Shown piece by piece: positions 14,753 through 23,989 of a stretch of 64,000 nucleotides of DNA. The DNA is taken from NCBI RefSeq assembly GCF_001308015.1, contig NZ_LGYH01000003.1, positions 124,001 through 188,000 of the forward strand. The letters are read 5' to 3'. The translations under genes and the position numbers were made by a program. This DNA comes from Neisseria sp. 83E34. GTDB lineage: Bacteria; Pseudomonadota; Gammaproteobacteria; Burkholderiales; Neisseriaceae. The notes under the pieces were generated by a model. The model was not told where the DNA came from. It did not search any database and saw only the letters and a list, made by a program, of their open reading frames with translations. The stretch's first letter is position 1. Every line of letters starts with the position of its first letter.

Positions 14753-15484
14753 ATGCCCAGCGCGATTATTGTAGAAGATGAAATTTTGGCCGCAGAGCGT
14801 TTGCGTGTGTTGCTTGAGGAATGCCAAGTTGTATTGTTGAAAACATTCCATCATGCCCAACCCGCTTTGGAATGGTTGAGTGTGCATGAGGTGGATATTG
14901 TTTTTGCAGACATCGGCTTGCCTGAGATGGACGGCTTGGAGTTTGCCGAGCGGATTAAGCGCGTTGCGAAAAAACAGCCTCATGTGATTTTCACAACGGC
15001 TTATGAAGAGCATGCGTTGCGTGCGTTTGAGCTGGCGGTGGCGGATTATCTGCTCAAGCCGATCAAACTCAGCCGCTTGCAAACGGCTTTGGCGCGTGTG
15101 AGTGAAAAAGAAGAGGAAGAGGGCGGCGGATTTACGCATTTCAAAGTGTTTAGCCGCGACCGTATGGTGGAGATTCCTTGGCAGCAGGCGCGCTATTTAT
15201 TGGCTGAGCATAAAACGGTATTTTTGTTTACGGGTGACGGTAAGAGCTATGATCTGCCGAAAACGCTGGTGCACTGGGAAGAAGTGTTGGGCGACAAGGT
15301 TATCCGTGTGCACCGCAATGCGCTGGTGTTCCGCCACACGCTGGATTGCCTGATCCGCTTGGATGATGACGATGATGAGGGTAATGCAAGCTGGGGGGCG
15401 CAAGTTTTGGATATACCCGACCCGCTGCCTATCAGCCGCCGACAGCTTTCTGCGATACGCCGTATTCTGCGTGATAACGGTTGA
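14753..15484 (+). CDS. LytTR-family response regulator
   Basis: 243 residues from the ATG at 14753; an earlier in-frame start at 14690 would add a non-family N-terminus. The receiver domain (1-115) has the acidic pair E8-D9, phosphoacceptor D53 (FADIGLPEMDG), and the switch region (TTAYEEHALRAF, LLKPI). The C-terminus (about 130-240) is a LytTR DNA-binding domain. The set resembles AlgR/LytR. No histidine kinase is adjacent, so its partner must be elsewhere. A 14-base FNR-like palindrome lies upstream and may make it respond to oxygen. Confidence 0.88.
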   Translation: MPSAIIVEDEILAAERLRVLLEECQVVLLKTFHHAQPALEWLSVHEVDIVFADIGLPEMDGLEFAERIKRVAKKQPHVIFTTAYEEHALRAFELAVADYLLKPIKLSRLQTALARVSEKEEEEGGGFTHFKVFSRDRMVEIPWQQARYLLAEHKTVFLFTGDGKSYDLPKTLVHWEEVLGDKVIRVHRNALVFRHTLDCLIRLDDDDDEGNASWGAQVLDIPDPLPISRRQLSAIRRILRDNG

Positions 15485-15498
15485 TTGAGAATGATTGG

Positions 15499-15529
15499 AT
15501 GCCTGTCTGAAATTTTTTCAGACAGGCAT
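15499..15529. terminator. Inverted DUS pair after the response regulator
   Basis: Facing uptake sequences around a T-rich loop separate the regulator from waaA. Confidence 0.8.
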
Positions 15530-15607
15530 TTTGTTTGAAATTGCAATGAATGATGGTTGATTAAAGGGTACAATAACAAGTTGTTGTGTGCGATTGTGTC
15601 TGCGCCT

Positions 15608-16879
15608 ATGAATATCAGAAGTTTTTATACACGCTTATGGGACATTGCCCCGTTTTTTATCCGCCGCTATTTGAAAAAGCGGGGGCAGAAGAATGCTGCT
15701 TACTTGGCGCATTGGGGCGAGCGTTTCGGTGAACCTTATGTCAAACCTGTGAAAGGTGCAATTTGGGTGCATGCCGTGTCGGTAGGGGAAACGAGGGCGG
15801 CGGAGCCGCTTTTGCAGGTTTTGCGCAAGCATTTTCCTGATTTGCCGATTCTGATGACGCAGATGACACCCACCGGCCGGGAAACCGCGCAAAAATTGCT
15901 GCCGGATGCGCAATGTCGTTATCTGCCTTATGACAAGCCGGCTTATATCCGGCAGTTTTTGAAAGAACACAAGCCGTGTTTCGGCATTTTGATGGAAACC
16001 GAAATCTGGCCGAATTTGATGCATGAGTGCGCTAACGCCGGTGTGCCTTTGTTTTTGGCGAATGCACGCCTGTCTGAAAAATCGCAGCGGGGTTATTTGA
16101 AAATCCGCTCGCTGGTCGAGCCTGCCATGCAGACGCTCAGCGGCTGCTATGCGCAAACGGCTGCCGATGCGGAGCGGCTGCATCTAATCGGGGCATCCAA
16201 TGTGCACGTGTGCGGCAATTCCAAATACGATATTGCGCCGCCGCCTTCGGCCAAGCAAACTGCGTCGGCGTTTAAGGCGCGCATTGGCGAGCGGCCGGTC
16301 GTGGTGTGCGGCAGCACCCGGGTTTATAAAGAGCAGAACGAAGCGGAAATGCTGCTCAAGGCATGGCAAGGTTATCACGGCGATGCGCTTTTGGTGTTGG
16401 TACCGCGCCATCCAGAGCGTTTCGACGAAGTGTATGAAACGGCGCGAGCATTAGGGTTTAAAACGCAAAAACGCAGCGACGGGCAGCCGGTGGCGCCGGA
16501 TACGCAAGTGTGGGTGGGCGACAGTATGGGCGAGATGTTTGCTTATTATCTGTGCGCCGATGTAGCATTTGTGGGCGGCAGCTTGGTGGATGCGGGTTGC
16601 CAGAATATTATCGAACCGATTGCCTGCAAAGTGCCCACTTTGTTCGGCGCATCTATTTATAATTTTGCCGATACCTGCAAAGGCGCGGAAGCGGCGGGCG
16701 CAGCCAAACAGATATTCAGTGCGCAGGAATGGCATGCCGTGGTGAGCCGTTGGCTGCTGAATGAAGAAGAGCGCAAAAGCTACGCTGATGCGGCTGAGGC
16801 CTTCGTGGGCAGGCACAGGGGCGCCAGCAGCAAAATGGCAGACTTGATTGCCGAGTCTATCAGGCGCCAAATCAGATAG
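15608..16879 (+). CDS. waaA: 3-deoxy-D-manno-octulosonic acid (Kdo) transferase
   Basis: 423 residues from the ATG at 15608, which gives the usual WaaA N-terminus with one membrane anchor. GT30-family motifs include GETRAAEPL near residue 60, the METEIWPNL segment and an AFVGGSLVDAGCQNIIEPI donor-sugar (CMP-Kdo) site. The enzyme adds Kdo to lipid IVA on the cytoplasmic face of the inner membrane, the step that starts the LOS core. An uptake sequence within the gene encodes RLSEKS without breaking the frame. It stands alone, bounded by repeats on both sides. Confidence 0.95.
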   Translation: MNIRSFYTRLWDIAPFFIRRYLKKRGQKNAAYLAHWGERFGEPYVKPVKGAIWVHAVSVGETRAAEPLLQVLRKHFPDLPILMTQMTPTGRETAQKLLPDAQCRYLPYDKPAYIRQFLKEHKPCFGILMETEIWPNLMHECANAGVPLFLANARLSEKSQRGYLKIRSLVEPAMQTLSGCYAQTAADAERLHLIGASNVHVCGNSKYDIAPPPSAKQTASAFKARIGERPVVVCGSTRVYKEQNEAEMLLKAWQGYHGDALLVLVPRHPERFDEVYETARALGFKTQKRSDGQPVAPDTQVWVGDSMGEMFAYYLCADVAFVGGSLVDAGCQNIIEPIACKVPTLFGASIYNFADTCKGAEAAGAAKQIFSAQEWHAVVSRWLLNEEERKSYADAAEAFVGRHRGASSKMADLIAESIRRQIR

Positions 16880-16949
16880 TTAATTTATAGAATGGGATAA
16901 TGTCACCTCTGTCTGAAAAAGTTGAATCCGCATGAAGGGTTCGGTTGTA

Positions 16950-17041
16950 TGTAGAGAATCAACTTAAAAATAGTACACTCGTCATACTCGGGGCAAGCCC
17001 GAGTATGACGGTGTTGTTATTATGTAAGTTGGTTGACTATA
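16950..17041. repeat. Correia-like MITE with a dRS3-like palindrome
   Basis: The ends are TGTAGAGAATCAACTTAAA and, inverted, TATAGTCAACCAACTTA. The centre holds a 13-bp perfect palindrome, CGTCATACTCGGG / CCCGAGTATGACG (16980-17010). Related copies lie at 25316, 46232, 47188 and 51600. The ends resemble Correia element ends (TATAGTGGATTAAC) but differ in sequence. Confidence 0.6.
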
Positions 17042-17082
17042 GCTCAATGTTTTCAGACAGGCATTTTGAGTGCTTATAATTT

Positions 17083-19245
17083 ATGAGGTTAATGGTTAAA
17101 ACGCCGCCGGTAAACGCCAAAGTGATTGCCACGTTGCCGGTTTTTTTGAGCGTGTGCGTCGCCGCGCTGGCAATACGTTATTTTAATCTGAGTATAGAAG
17201 CGATTCCGCTGGTACTCGGTGTGATTGCGGGCGGACTGGTGGATTTGGATAACCGGCTCACAGGCCGCATCAAAAATATTTTCATCACACTTTTGGCGTT
17301 TACCGTGTCCACGCTGGCCACGCAGCTTTCCGTGGGTAAGCCGTGGGCGCTGGTGCCGGTGATGACGCTTTTGGCGTTTTCGTTCACCTTTATCGGCGCG
17401 GCAGGTGTGCGCTATCGTACGATTGCATTCGGCACGCTGGCGGTGGCGGTTTATACCTTGCTCACTTACGAACCGGAGCAGCCGCTTTACATTAATTCGC
17501 TGATGATTTTGATCGGCACGCTGCTGTATAGCGGCATGACGCTGCTTTGCCATGTGGTGTTCCCACACCGCCCCGTGCAGGAAAATATGGCTGCCGCGTA
17601 TTCTGCGCTGGCGGATTATCTGGATGGCAAAGCCGATTTTTTCGACCCCGACGAAGTGTGGCAGATCGAGCAGAAGCAAATCCGGCTGGCGATGAAAAAC
17701 AGCCGCGTGATTCAGGCTTTCAACCAGTGCCGAAGCGCGTTGTTTTACCGTATGCGCGGCCAGCACCGCCATCCGCGCACCAGCCGCATGCTGCGCTATT
17801 ATTTTGCCGCGCAGGATATTCACGAGCGTGCCAGCTCCAGCCATGTTCAGTATCAGGAAATGGCCGAAAAGCTGAAAAACAGCGATTTGATTTTCCGCTT
17901 CCAGCGTTTGCTCGAATTACAGGCGCAAGCGTGCCGCGATGTGGCTGCCGCCCTACGCAATAATACTGCTTATACTTACGACGAACGCTTGGCACGCTCT
18001 GCAAAAGGCCTGACTCAATCGCTGCAATATTACGCGGCAAGTCACGAGGAAAGCGAAGTGCATCCTTTGCAAAGGCTGGCGGCCAACCTCAACGGTGTGA
18101 ACCTCCAGCTCGGCAATCTGGAAAACAATCCCGAGCAGGAGCAGAGCGGCGACGCCACCCGAATCGCGCACCACGAAACCAGCGGGTTGCGCAATATTCT
18201 GAAGGCTTTATCCGGTCAGTTTAATTTGGAATCGGCTACGTTCCGCCATGCCGTACGCATGGCACTGATTACGCTGGTGTGCTGCGCTTTGGTGGAAATT
18301 ACTCATTTGCATTTGGGCTATTGGGTGTTGCTGACTGCCGTATTCGTGTGCCAGCCCAACTATTCGGCCACGCAAAAGCGGCTCAAGCAGCGCATTATCG
18401 GCACGCTGGCGGGCGTGCTGATAGGCTCTATTTTGCCTTATTTCACGCCTTCGCTGGAAACCAAGCTGATTGTGGTGGTGGCATCAACCACGCTGTTTTA
18501 TTTCTTCCGCACCAATAAATACAGCTATTCTACGTTTTTCATCACGATACAGGCGCTTACCAGCTTTTCGATTGCCGGCTTTGATACTGTTAGCGCGATT
18601 CCCTGGCGGATGGTCGACACCATTATCGGCGCGATGCTGGCTTGGGCTGCCGTGTCCTACCTCTGGCCGGACTGGCATTATCTGGCTTTGAATAAAACCG
18701 GTGTGCAGGCGGTGAAAGGCAATGCCGGCTATTTGAAAAGCATTTTGGAGCAGTTGAAAAACGGCGGCGGCGACCATGTGCTCTACCGCACAGCCCGCCG
18801 CAACGCACACGAACGTGCGGCTGCTTTGTCGAGCACTTTGTCGGATATGTCGGGCGAGCCGGAAAAATATGGTGATTGTTTGCAACAAGGTTTCAGCCTG
18901 TTGAAAATCAATTATTCGCTGATCGGCTATATTTCTGCGCTGGGTGCCTACCGCAATCAAATTCATAAAAACGAAACCGACCAAGCGTTTCTCGGCGTTT
19001 TCTTTGAAGTAGCCGATCAGCTGGCCGACATGCTGGAGCGCATCAGCGATTTGAAGCCGGAAGACTTTGCCGAGCGTATGGCGGCCATCCGCCGGCAGTT
19101 GGATGTTTTGCATAACATCGAATACCACGATGAGCAGAGCAATGTTTTGTGGCAGCAGCTTGTGATGATTACCAACCTGCTCGAACCTTGCTATCGAGCC
19201 TTGAGCCGGGTTGAGGAGGAATTTTCCGTGCAGGCCGCTGCGTAA
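17083..19245 (+). CDS. yccS: YccS/YhfK-family (FUSC) inner-membrane protein
   Basis: 720 residues, a typical length. Two blocks of transmembrane helices (about residues 10-165 and 390-520) are separated and followed by long soluble helical regions. This two-block layout and segments such as GLVDLDNRLTGRIKN and LGYWVLLTAVFVCQPNYSAT are those of YccS, a fusaric-acid-resistance-like (FUSC) protein. The family is thought to be an exporter or a channel for aromatic acids; its substrate here is unknown. A second ATG at 17092 is possible. A single uptake sequence and a MITE lie just upstream. Confidence 0.87.
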   Translation: MRLMVKTPPVNAKVIATLPVFLSVCVAALAIRYFNLSIEAIPLVLGVIAGGLVDLDNRLTGRIKNIFITLLAFTVSTLATQLSVGKPWALVPVMTLLAFSFTFIGAAGVRYRTIAFGTLAVAVYTLLTYEPEQPLYINSLMILIGTLLYSGMTLLCHVVFPHRPVQENMAAAYSALADYLDGKADFFDPDEVWQIEQKQIRLAMKNSRVIQAFNQCRSALFYRMRGQHRHPRTSRMLRYYFAAQDIHERASSSHVQYQEMAEKLKNSDLIFRFQRLLELQAQACRDVAAALRNNTAYTYDERLARSAKGLTQSLQYYAASHEESEVHPLQRLAANLNGVNLQLGNLENNPEQEQSGDATRIAHHETSGLRNILKALSGQFNLESATFRHAVRMALITLVCCALVEITHLHLGYWVLLTAVFVCQPNYSATQKRLKQRIIGTLAGVLIGSILPYFTPSLETKLIVVVASTTLFYFFRTNKYSYSTFFITIQALTSFSIAGFDTVSAIPWRMVDTIIGAMLAWAAVSYLWPDWHYLALNKTGVQAVKGNAGYLKSILEQLKNGGGDHVLYRTARRNAHERAAALSSTLSDMSGEPEKYGDCLQQGFSLLKINYSLIGYISALGAYRNQIHKNETDQAFLGVFFEVADQLADMLERISDLKPEDFAERMAAIRRQLDVLHNIEYHDEQSNVLWQQLVMITNLLEPCYRALSRVEEEFSVQAAA

Positions 19246-19279
19246 GTGCGCACCGGCCGGAAGCCGCCGCCGACAAACC

Positions 19280-19342
19280 ATGCCTGTCTGAAAACAGTTT
19301 TAGCTTCGCAGAAACCCGCGTTGCCCGTTTTCAGACAGGCAT
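19280..19342. repeat. DUS pair with a conserved spacer
   Basis: Facing uptake sequences flank a 39-base spacer (AGCTTCGCAGAAACCCGC). Similar spacers lie between uptake sequences at 41416-41476 and 48841-48897, so spacer and ends travel as a unit. It may also terminate the yccS transcript. Confidence 0.65.
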
Positions 19343-19656
19343 TCATTATTCTGATTGCTTCCTGTCATGATTGTGTTAAAACCGAGTACGACGCTCTTGT
19401 TGCAAAACAAGTGGTTTAGCCGCATATTTTCGCCCAGTTTGCTTTCTCAGCCGAACCGCTTCCTAACCTTTCAGACAGGCATTGCCATACATCAAAATAA
19501 CTAGATACTAAATACAAGGCAGCATCAACAATCTTTGCAAATCAGCATAGAATCAAACATATAGTTGATAACTAACTTTGGCGCCACGGCTGGCAAAGCC
19601 GATGTTTCCGCAGCTTCAGCTACGACCGGAGCACCAACACACCAAGCGAGCACACC
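19343..19656. other. Intergenic leader of moaA
   Basis: No gene is seen. A lone uptake sequence (reverse) lies near 19470. The last 80 bases are GC-rich and could fold, with CGGCTGGCAAAGCCG (19587-19601) and GCAGCTTCAGC (19610-19620). A molybdenum-cofactor riboswitch often precedes moaA, but I cannot match its consensus with confidence. Confidence 0.3.
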
Positions 19657-20631
19657 ATGTTAACCGACGCATTTGGCCGCACCGTAGATTACCTGCGCAT
19701 ATCCGTAACCGACCGTTGCGATTTGCGCTGCACCTACTGCCTACCTAAAGGTTTCAAAGGTTTCGCCGTTCCCAAAGACTGGCTGACTATCGAAGAAATC
19801 GGCCGCGTAGCCGCAGCGTTTGCCCGGCTGGGTACCAAGCGTTTCCGCTTAACCGGCGGCGAGCCGCTGCTGCGCAAAGGTTTAACCGACTTGGTGGCCG
19901 AGATTAACCGCCAAAGCGGTGTGGAAGATATCTCGCTTACCACCAACGGCACACAGCTTCACAAACACGCGCACGCGCTGCATCAAGCCGGCGTGCGCCG
20001 CCTCAATATCAGCCTCGACAGCCTGCGCCGCGACTGCGTGCAAAGCATCACCGGCACCGATTGTCTGCTGCAAGTGCTTGAAGGCATCAAAGCCGCCAAA
20101 GCAGAAGGGTTCGAGCGTATCAAAATCAACATGGTGCCGTTGCAAGGCATTAACGACCAAGATTTGGACGATATGGTTGCGTTTTGCATCAAACACGGCT
20201 TCATCCTCAACCTGATTGAGGCTATGCCCATGGGCGAAACCGGGCAGGCGCAGGCCAAAGTGAACCTCCAGCCCGTATTGGCCGATTTGCAGCAGCGATT
20301 TGACTTAATACCGTTTGAAGGCAAAATCGGCGGCGGCCCGGCCCGTTATTGGCAAAGCCGCAGCGGCGGTTTTACCCTCGGCTTGATTACGCCAATGAGC
20401 CAGCATTTTTGCGCCACCTGCAACCGTGTACGCCTTTCCGCCACCGGCAATATCCATTTGTGCTTAGGGCAGGAAGACAAAGTAGCCCTGCGCCCGATGC
20501 TGCGCGAGGGCTGCACCGATGCCGAATTGGAACAGGCGATACGCTATGCTGTGCTGAAAAAGCCGGAGAAACATGAGTTTGTAGAAAACCCCAAAAAAAT
20601 CATCCGCGTGATGGCGCTGACCGGCGGCTAG
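19657..20631 (+). CDS. moaA: GTP 3',8-cyclase (molybdenum cofactor biosynthesis protein A)
   Basis: 324 residues. The radical-SAM cluster motif CDLRCTYC is at residues 22-29. The second 4Fe-4S cluster uses FCATCNRVRLS and a further cysteine (HLCL). The C-terminus ends in a GG pair that activates the enzyme. It turns GTP into 3',8-cyclo-GTP, the first step of molybdopterin synthesis. No other moa gene is adjacent, so the pathway is scattered in this genome. Alternative functions are unlikely. Confidence 0.96.
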   Translation: MLTDAFGRTVDYLRISVTDRCDLRCTYCLPKGFKGFAVPKDWLTIEEIGRVAAAFARLGTKRFRLTGGEPLLRKGLTDLVAEINRQSGVEDISLTTNGTQLHKHAHALHQAGVRRLNISLDSLRRDCVQSITGTDCLLQVLEGIKAAKAEGFERIKINMVPLQGINDQDLDDMVAFCIKHGFILNLIEAMPMGETGQAQAKVNLQPVLADLQQRFDLIPFEGKIGGGPARYWQSRSGGFTLGLITPMSQHFCATCNRVRLSATGNIHLCLGQEDKVALRPMLREGCTDAELEQAIRYAVLKKPEKHEFVENPKKIIRVMALTGG

Positions 20632-20665
20632 CGGGTGGCGCTTCAATAAGCTAAACACAATATTG

Positions 20666-20698
20666 ATGCCTGTCTGAAAATAATTTTCAGACAGGCAT
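20666..20698. terminator. Inverted DUS pair after moaA
   Basis: Two exact uptake sequences face each other around a 7-8-base loop. Confidence 0.8.
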
Positions 20699-20774
20699 GC
20701 TTTATTTGCAATCATTTGCATGTCAGTATGAATTATTTTAATATAGGCCTTCGTTTATGCCAGTCTGAAAAGCT

Positions 20775-21728
20775 ATGGAATCCATTATCGAATTGCGCCA
20801 CCTCAAAACCCTGCTGGCTTTGGAAGAAACCGGCAGCGTGTCGCTGGCGGCCAAGCGCGTATTTTTAACGCAGTCGGCGCTGTCGCACCAAATCAGGGCG
20901 TTGGAAAATTATTACGAAACGCCGCTGTTCGAGCGCAAGTCCAGCCCGCTGCGTTTCACACCGGCGGGCGAGCGGCTGCTGAAACTGGCGCGCGACCTGC
21001 TGCCGCAAGTGGCTGCTGCAGAGCGTGATATGGCGCAGATTATCGAAGGCGAAGCGGGCGAATTGCGGCTCGCGGTGGAATGCCATACCTGTTTCGATTG
21101 GCTGATGCCCGCAATGGGCGTGTTCCGCCCCTTGTGGCCGCAGGTGGAATTGGATATTGTGTCGGGCTTTCAGGCTGATCCGGTGGGGCTTTTGCTCACG
21201 CACCGCGCCGATTTGGCCATTGTTTCCGAAGCGGTGCCGCAAACCGGCATTGCCTACCAGCCTTTGTTTGCTTACGAAATGGTGGGCATTTGCGCGCCCG
21301 ATCATCCTTTGGCAGAAAAAGAAGTGTGGGAGGCGCAAGATTGGGCCGGTGAAACGTTGATTACTTACCCTGTGCCCGACGATATGCTGGATTTGTTGCG
21401 TAAAGTGCTGCTGCCGGAAGGCATCAACCCGCCGCGCCGCCACAGCGAATTAACGATTGCCATCGTGCAATTGGTGGCAAGCCGCCGCGGGATTGCCGCA
21501 TTGCCTTATTGGACGGTGATGCCGTATCTGGAAAAAGGCTATGTGATTTCGCGCAAAATCACCCGCAACGGCCTGCAAAGCGAGCTTTATGCTGCGATGC
21601 GTGCGGAAGACGCGGGCAAAAGCTATCTGGAAAACTTCTGCCAGATTGTGCGCGACAAAGGTTTTGCCGACCTGCCGGGGCTCAGCGTGTTGGAAATGGC
21701 AGATTGGCCGGAGCAATCGGCTTCATGA
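20775..21728 (+). CDS. metR: LysR-family regulator of methionine biosynthesis
   Basis: 317 residues. The N-terminal winged HTH (residues 5-65) contains TQSALSHQIRALE. The effector domain has the MetR signature AVECHTCFDWLMPAMGVFRP. MetR activates metE and metF with homocysteine as co-inducer. Here metE is far away (52002-54278, other strand), so regulation would be in trans. A variant uptake sequence (GCCAGTCTGAA) touches the start. The stop overlaps the start of the next gene as ATGA, so metR leads a small operon. Confidence 0.9.
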   Translation: MESIIELRHLKTLLALEETGSVSLAAKRVFLTQSALSHQIRALENYYETPLFERKSSPLRFTPAGERLLKLARDLLPQVAAAERDMAQIIEGEAGELRLAVECHTCFDWLMPAMGVFRPLWPQVELDIVSGFQADPVGLLLTHRADLAIVSEAVPQTGIAYQPLFAYEMVGICAPDHPLAEKEVWEAQDWAGETLITYPVPDDMLDLLRKVLLPEGINPPRRHSELTIAIVQLVASRRGIAALPYWTVMPYLEKGYVISRKITRNGLQSELYAAMRAEDAGKSYLENFCQIVRDKGFADLPGLSVLEMADWPEQSAS

Positions 21729-22090
21729 GGCTGTGGCATCAGGATTTGATTGAAAAGCTGCCCCGCGCCCAATTGCTGGGGCAGCATAGGGAATGCGCGG
21801 CTTTGCGCGGCGGCGGCTGGCGTAAGCCGCATGCCACGGTAAATTATGTGTTTGCACATTCCCCTTATTTATTGTTTCTGTATCATCAATTGGTGATGCA
21901 GGAAATGTTGCGGCGGGGATATCGGCCCGACGAGCGCTGGTTCGACCCTTTGTATCGGGGGAAAAACGAGCCGCCCTATACCGAGTTGGCGCCTGTGCCG
22001 CAGCACACGCCGCTGTATCCGGAACATGATGATGCCTATCTGGCGGAATGTTTGGATAATCTGCGCGGCAAAAACATTATTTTGGAATGA
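21725..22090 (+). CDS. Pyrimidine-dimer DNA glycosylase family protein
   Basis: 121 residues starting at the ATG inside the metR stop (ATGA). The N-terminus MRLWHQDLIEKLPRAQLLGQ and then HRECAALRG match the Pyr_excise / T4 endonuclease V-like family (TIGR02328 type). These small single-domain enzymes are proposed to cut at pyrimidine dimers, but few have been tested. It overlaps thiO downstream, also as ATGA, so three unrelated proteins are translated in a chain. The RNA-level coupling is seen in sequence; the repair role is by family only. Confidence 0.75.
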   Translation: MRLWHQDLIEKLPRAQLLGQHRECAALRGGGWRKPHATVNYVFAHSPYLLFLYHQLVMQEMLRRGYRPDERWFDPLYRGKNEPPYTELAPVPQHTPLYPEHDDAYLAECLDNLRGKNIILE

Positions 22091-23247
22091 GGTTGTTTGA
22101 GATGAAAACAGAATCGCCTGCCTTCGAGCGTGACAAAGTTGCTGAAATCGCCGTATTGGGCGGCGGGCTGGTAGGCCGTTTGGTGGCTTGGCAGCTGATG
22201 CAGCAGGGCATTAAGGCGGATGTATTCGACAAAGGTTCGCGCGAAGGCAGCGATGCTGCGGCGTTTGTGGCGGCAGCCATGCTGGCGCCTTCGGCGGAAT
22301 CGGTGGAGGCCACGCCTTTGGTGGTGCAGCTGGGCAGGCAGAGCATTCCTTTATGGCGCGATATTTTAAGCCGCTTGGATAAGCCTGTGTTTATGCAGCA
22401 AAACGGCAGCCTGATTGTGTGGCACCCGCAGGATAAGCCGTTGGCGGTTCAGTTTGAGCAGCATTTGCGCCGCGGGGCGGGCGATGTGGCGCAGCATTGG
22501 CAGCGCGCGGACATTGCCGCACACGAGCCGCAGCTTGCCCCGCGTTTTCAGACAGGCATTTACCTGCCCGAAGAAGGGCAGCTCGACGGGCGTCAGGTGC
22601 TGCTGGCTTTGGCCGACTCGCTGGAGCAGCAGCTTACCTGCCATTGGCACACGGAAACCGACGTGCAGACTTTGCAGCAAACCTATCAATGGGTCATCGA
22701 CTGCCGCGGCATCGGCGCGCAAAGTGTGTGGAATCGGGCTGCAGCACCTTCGCATAGCAGGCTGCGCGGCATACGCGGCGAAGTGGCGCGTGTGTATGCG
22801 CCGGAAATTTCGCTCAACCGCCCCGTGCGGCTGCTGCATCCGCGCTATCCGCTTTATATTGCGCCGAAAGAGCAGCATGTGTTTGTGATCGGCGCCACCC
22901 AGATTGAAAGCGAAAGCCGCGCGCCGGTGAGCGTGCGTTCGGGTTTGGAATTGTTATCGGCGCTGTATGCAGTGCATCCGGCGTTTGGCGAGGCGCAGGT
23001 TTTGGAAATGGCGGTAGGCTTGCGGCCGACCTTAAACCATCATAATCCCGAAATCCGTTTCAACCGCGAAACACGGGTGATGGAAGTGAACGGCCTGTTC
23101 CGCCACGGTTTTATGATTGCGCCGGCTGTAACCGGAGCGGCGGTGCGGCTGGCTTTGGCTTTGATGGCCGGTGAGAGGCCTTTGCCGCAGGATTCTGAAA
23201 CCGCGTTGGCTTATATTGAAATGTCGAACCAAGCCGCAATCTATTAA
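22087..23247 (+). CDS. thiO: Glycine oxidase, thiamine thiazole synthesis
   Basis: 386 residues from the overlapping ATG; a second ATG at 22102 has GAGG 9 bases upstream and may be the true start. The dinucleotide-binding motif VLGGGLVGRLVAWQL is near residue 22. The D-amino-acid-oxidase fold continues to a C-terminal GFMIAPAVTGAAVRLAL that holds FAD. ThiO oxidises glycine to iminoglycine, the nitrogen source for ThiG. An uptake sequence within the gene encodes FQTGIYLP. thiS lies just over 100 bases downstream, thiG about 1.2 kb. Confidence 0.88.
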   Translation: MRLFEMKTESPAFERDKVAEIAVLGGGLVGRLVAWQLMQQGIKADVFDKGSREGSDAAAFVAAAMLAPSAESVEATPLVVQLGRQSIPLWRDILSRLDKPVFMQQNGSLIVWHPQDKPLAVQFEQHLRRGAGDVAQHWQRADIAAHEPQLAPRFQTGIYLPEEGQLDGRQVLLALADSLEQQLTCHWHTETDVQTLQQTYQWVIDCRGIGAQSVWNRAAAPSHSRLRGIRGEVARVYAPEISLNRPVRLLHPRYPLYIAPKEQHVFVIGATQIESESRAPVSVRSGLELLSALYAVHPAFGEAQVLEMAVGLRPTLNHHNPEIRFNRETRVMEVNGLFRHGFMIAPAVTGAAVRLALALMAGERPLPQDSETALAYIEMSNQAAIY

Positions 23248-23365
23248 TTGAGCGGCAAGTGCCGGCTGAAAACCGCATGATAACAAACGGGCGACCGTGT
23301 TTCAGACAGGCATCATGCTGCTATCAGTAGTGTGTAGACGCTCCAATCAATCCCAAGAGGTGGCT

Positions 23366-23560
23366 ATGAAGATTATATTGAACGGCGAATCTGTTGAGTT
23401 TGGCGGGCAAACGGTGGCCGATTTAATCGCGCAAACCGAGCCGGCCAAGCCGTTTGCCGTGGCGGTGAACACAGGGTTTGTGCCGAAAGGCAGTTATGTT
23501 GAAACGGTGTTGAACGAAGGCGACAAAGTCGATATCGTCAAACCCGTCGTGGGCGGTTGA
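23366..23560 (+). CDS. thiS: Sulfur carrier protein ThiS
   Basis: 64 residues, a ubiquitin-like fold ending in the required Gly-Gly (KPVVGG). The start is the ATG at 23366, with AAGAGG 5 bases upstream. ThiF adenylates the C-terminus and ThiI/IscS loads sulfur, which ThiG uses to build the thiazole. thiF is not in this window. An uptake sequence begins at the stop codon (TGATGCCTGTCTGAA). Confidence 0.95.
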   Translation: MKIILNGESVEFGGQTVADLIAQTEPAKPFAVAVNTGFVPKGSYVETVLNEGDKVDIVKPVVGG

Positions 23561-23585
23561 TGCCTGTCTGAAAAGGAGTGCGGTG

Positions 23586-23987
23586 ATGAAAGGAAGCTGT
23601 TTGTGCGACGCGGTGCAGTATGAAGCCGACGAAGTTCAGTTTATCCAATTCTGCCATTGCCGCACCTGTCAGATTCAGCAAGGCGCGCCCTATATCGCAG
23701 GCGGCGCGGTCAAGCGCGAACATTTCCGCTGGATTCAGGGCGAAGACAAATTGTCGGCTTACGAATCCAGCCCCGGAAAACACCGCCGTTTCTGCTCGAT
23801 ATGCGGCACCATGCTCTTGAGCGACCGCACAAGTTTGCCGCACATCGCCCTGCGTGTAACCACATTGCATGAAGACCCGGGCGTGCGACCGTCGTACCAT
23901 ATCTGGACGGAACAAGACTGCCCGTGGACACAAGACAATCACGACCTGCCGCGTTATCAGGCATGGGCGCCGGAAAAGAGAACCTAA
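23586..23987 (+). CDS. GFA/CENP-V-domain zinc protein
   Basis: 133 residues from the ATG at 23586 with AAGGAG upstream. The fold's zinc ligands are visible: GSCLCDAVQYEA, CHCRTCQ and FCSICG. Members are called glutathione-dependent formaldehyde-activating (GFA) enzymes, though most have no proven activity. It sits between thiS and yciA in the same direction with short gaps. Nothing links it to thiamine; it may be a passenger in the thi cluster. Confidence 0.85.
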   Translation: MKGSCLCDAVQYEADEVQFIQFCHCRTCQIQQGAPYIAGGAVKREHFRWIQGEDKLSAYESSPGKHRRFCSICGTMLLSDRTSLPHIALRVTTLHEDPGVRPSYHIWTEQDCPWTQDNHDLPRYQAWAPEKRT

Positions 23988-23989
23988 TA

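Noticed and set aside
16950-17041. Classical Correia element
   Set aside because: Ends and core differ from the TATAGTGGATTAAC type; it is described as Correia-like only.
19560-19656. Molybdenum-cofactor riboswitch before moaA
   Set aside because: The leader can fold, but I could not match the motif's conserved parts by eye. A covariance search with the Moco model would decide.
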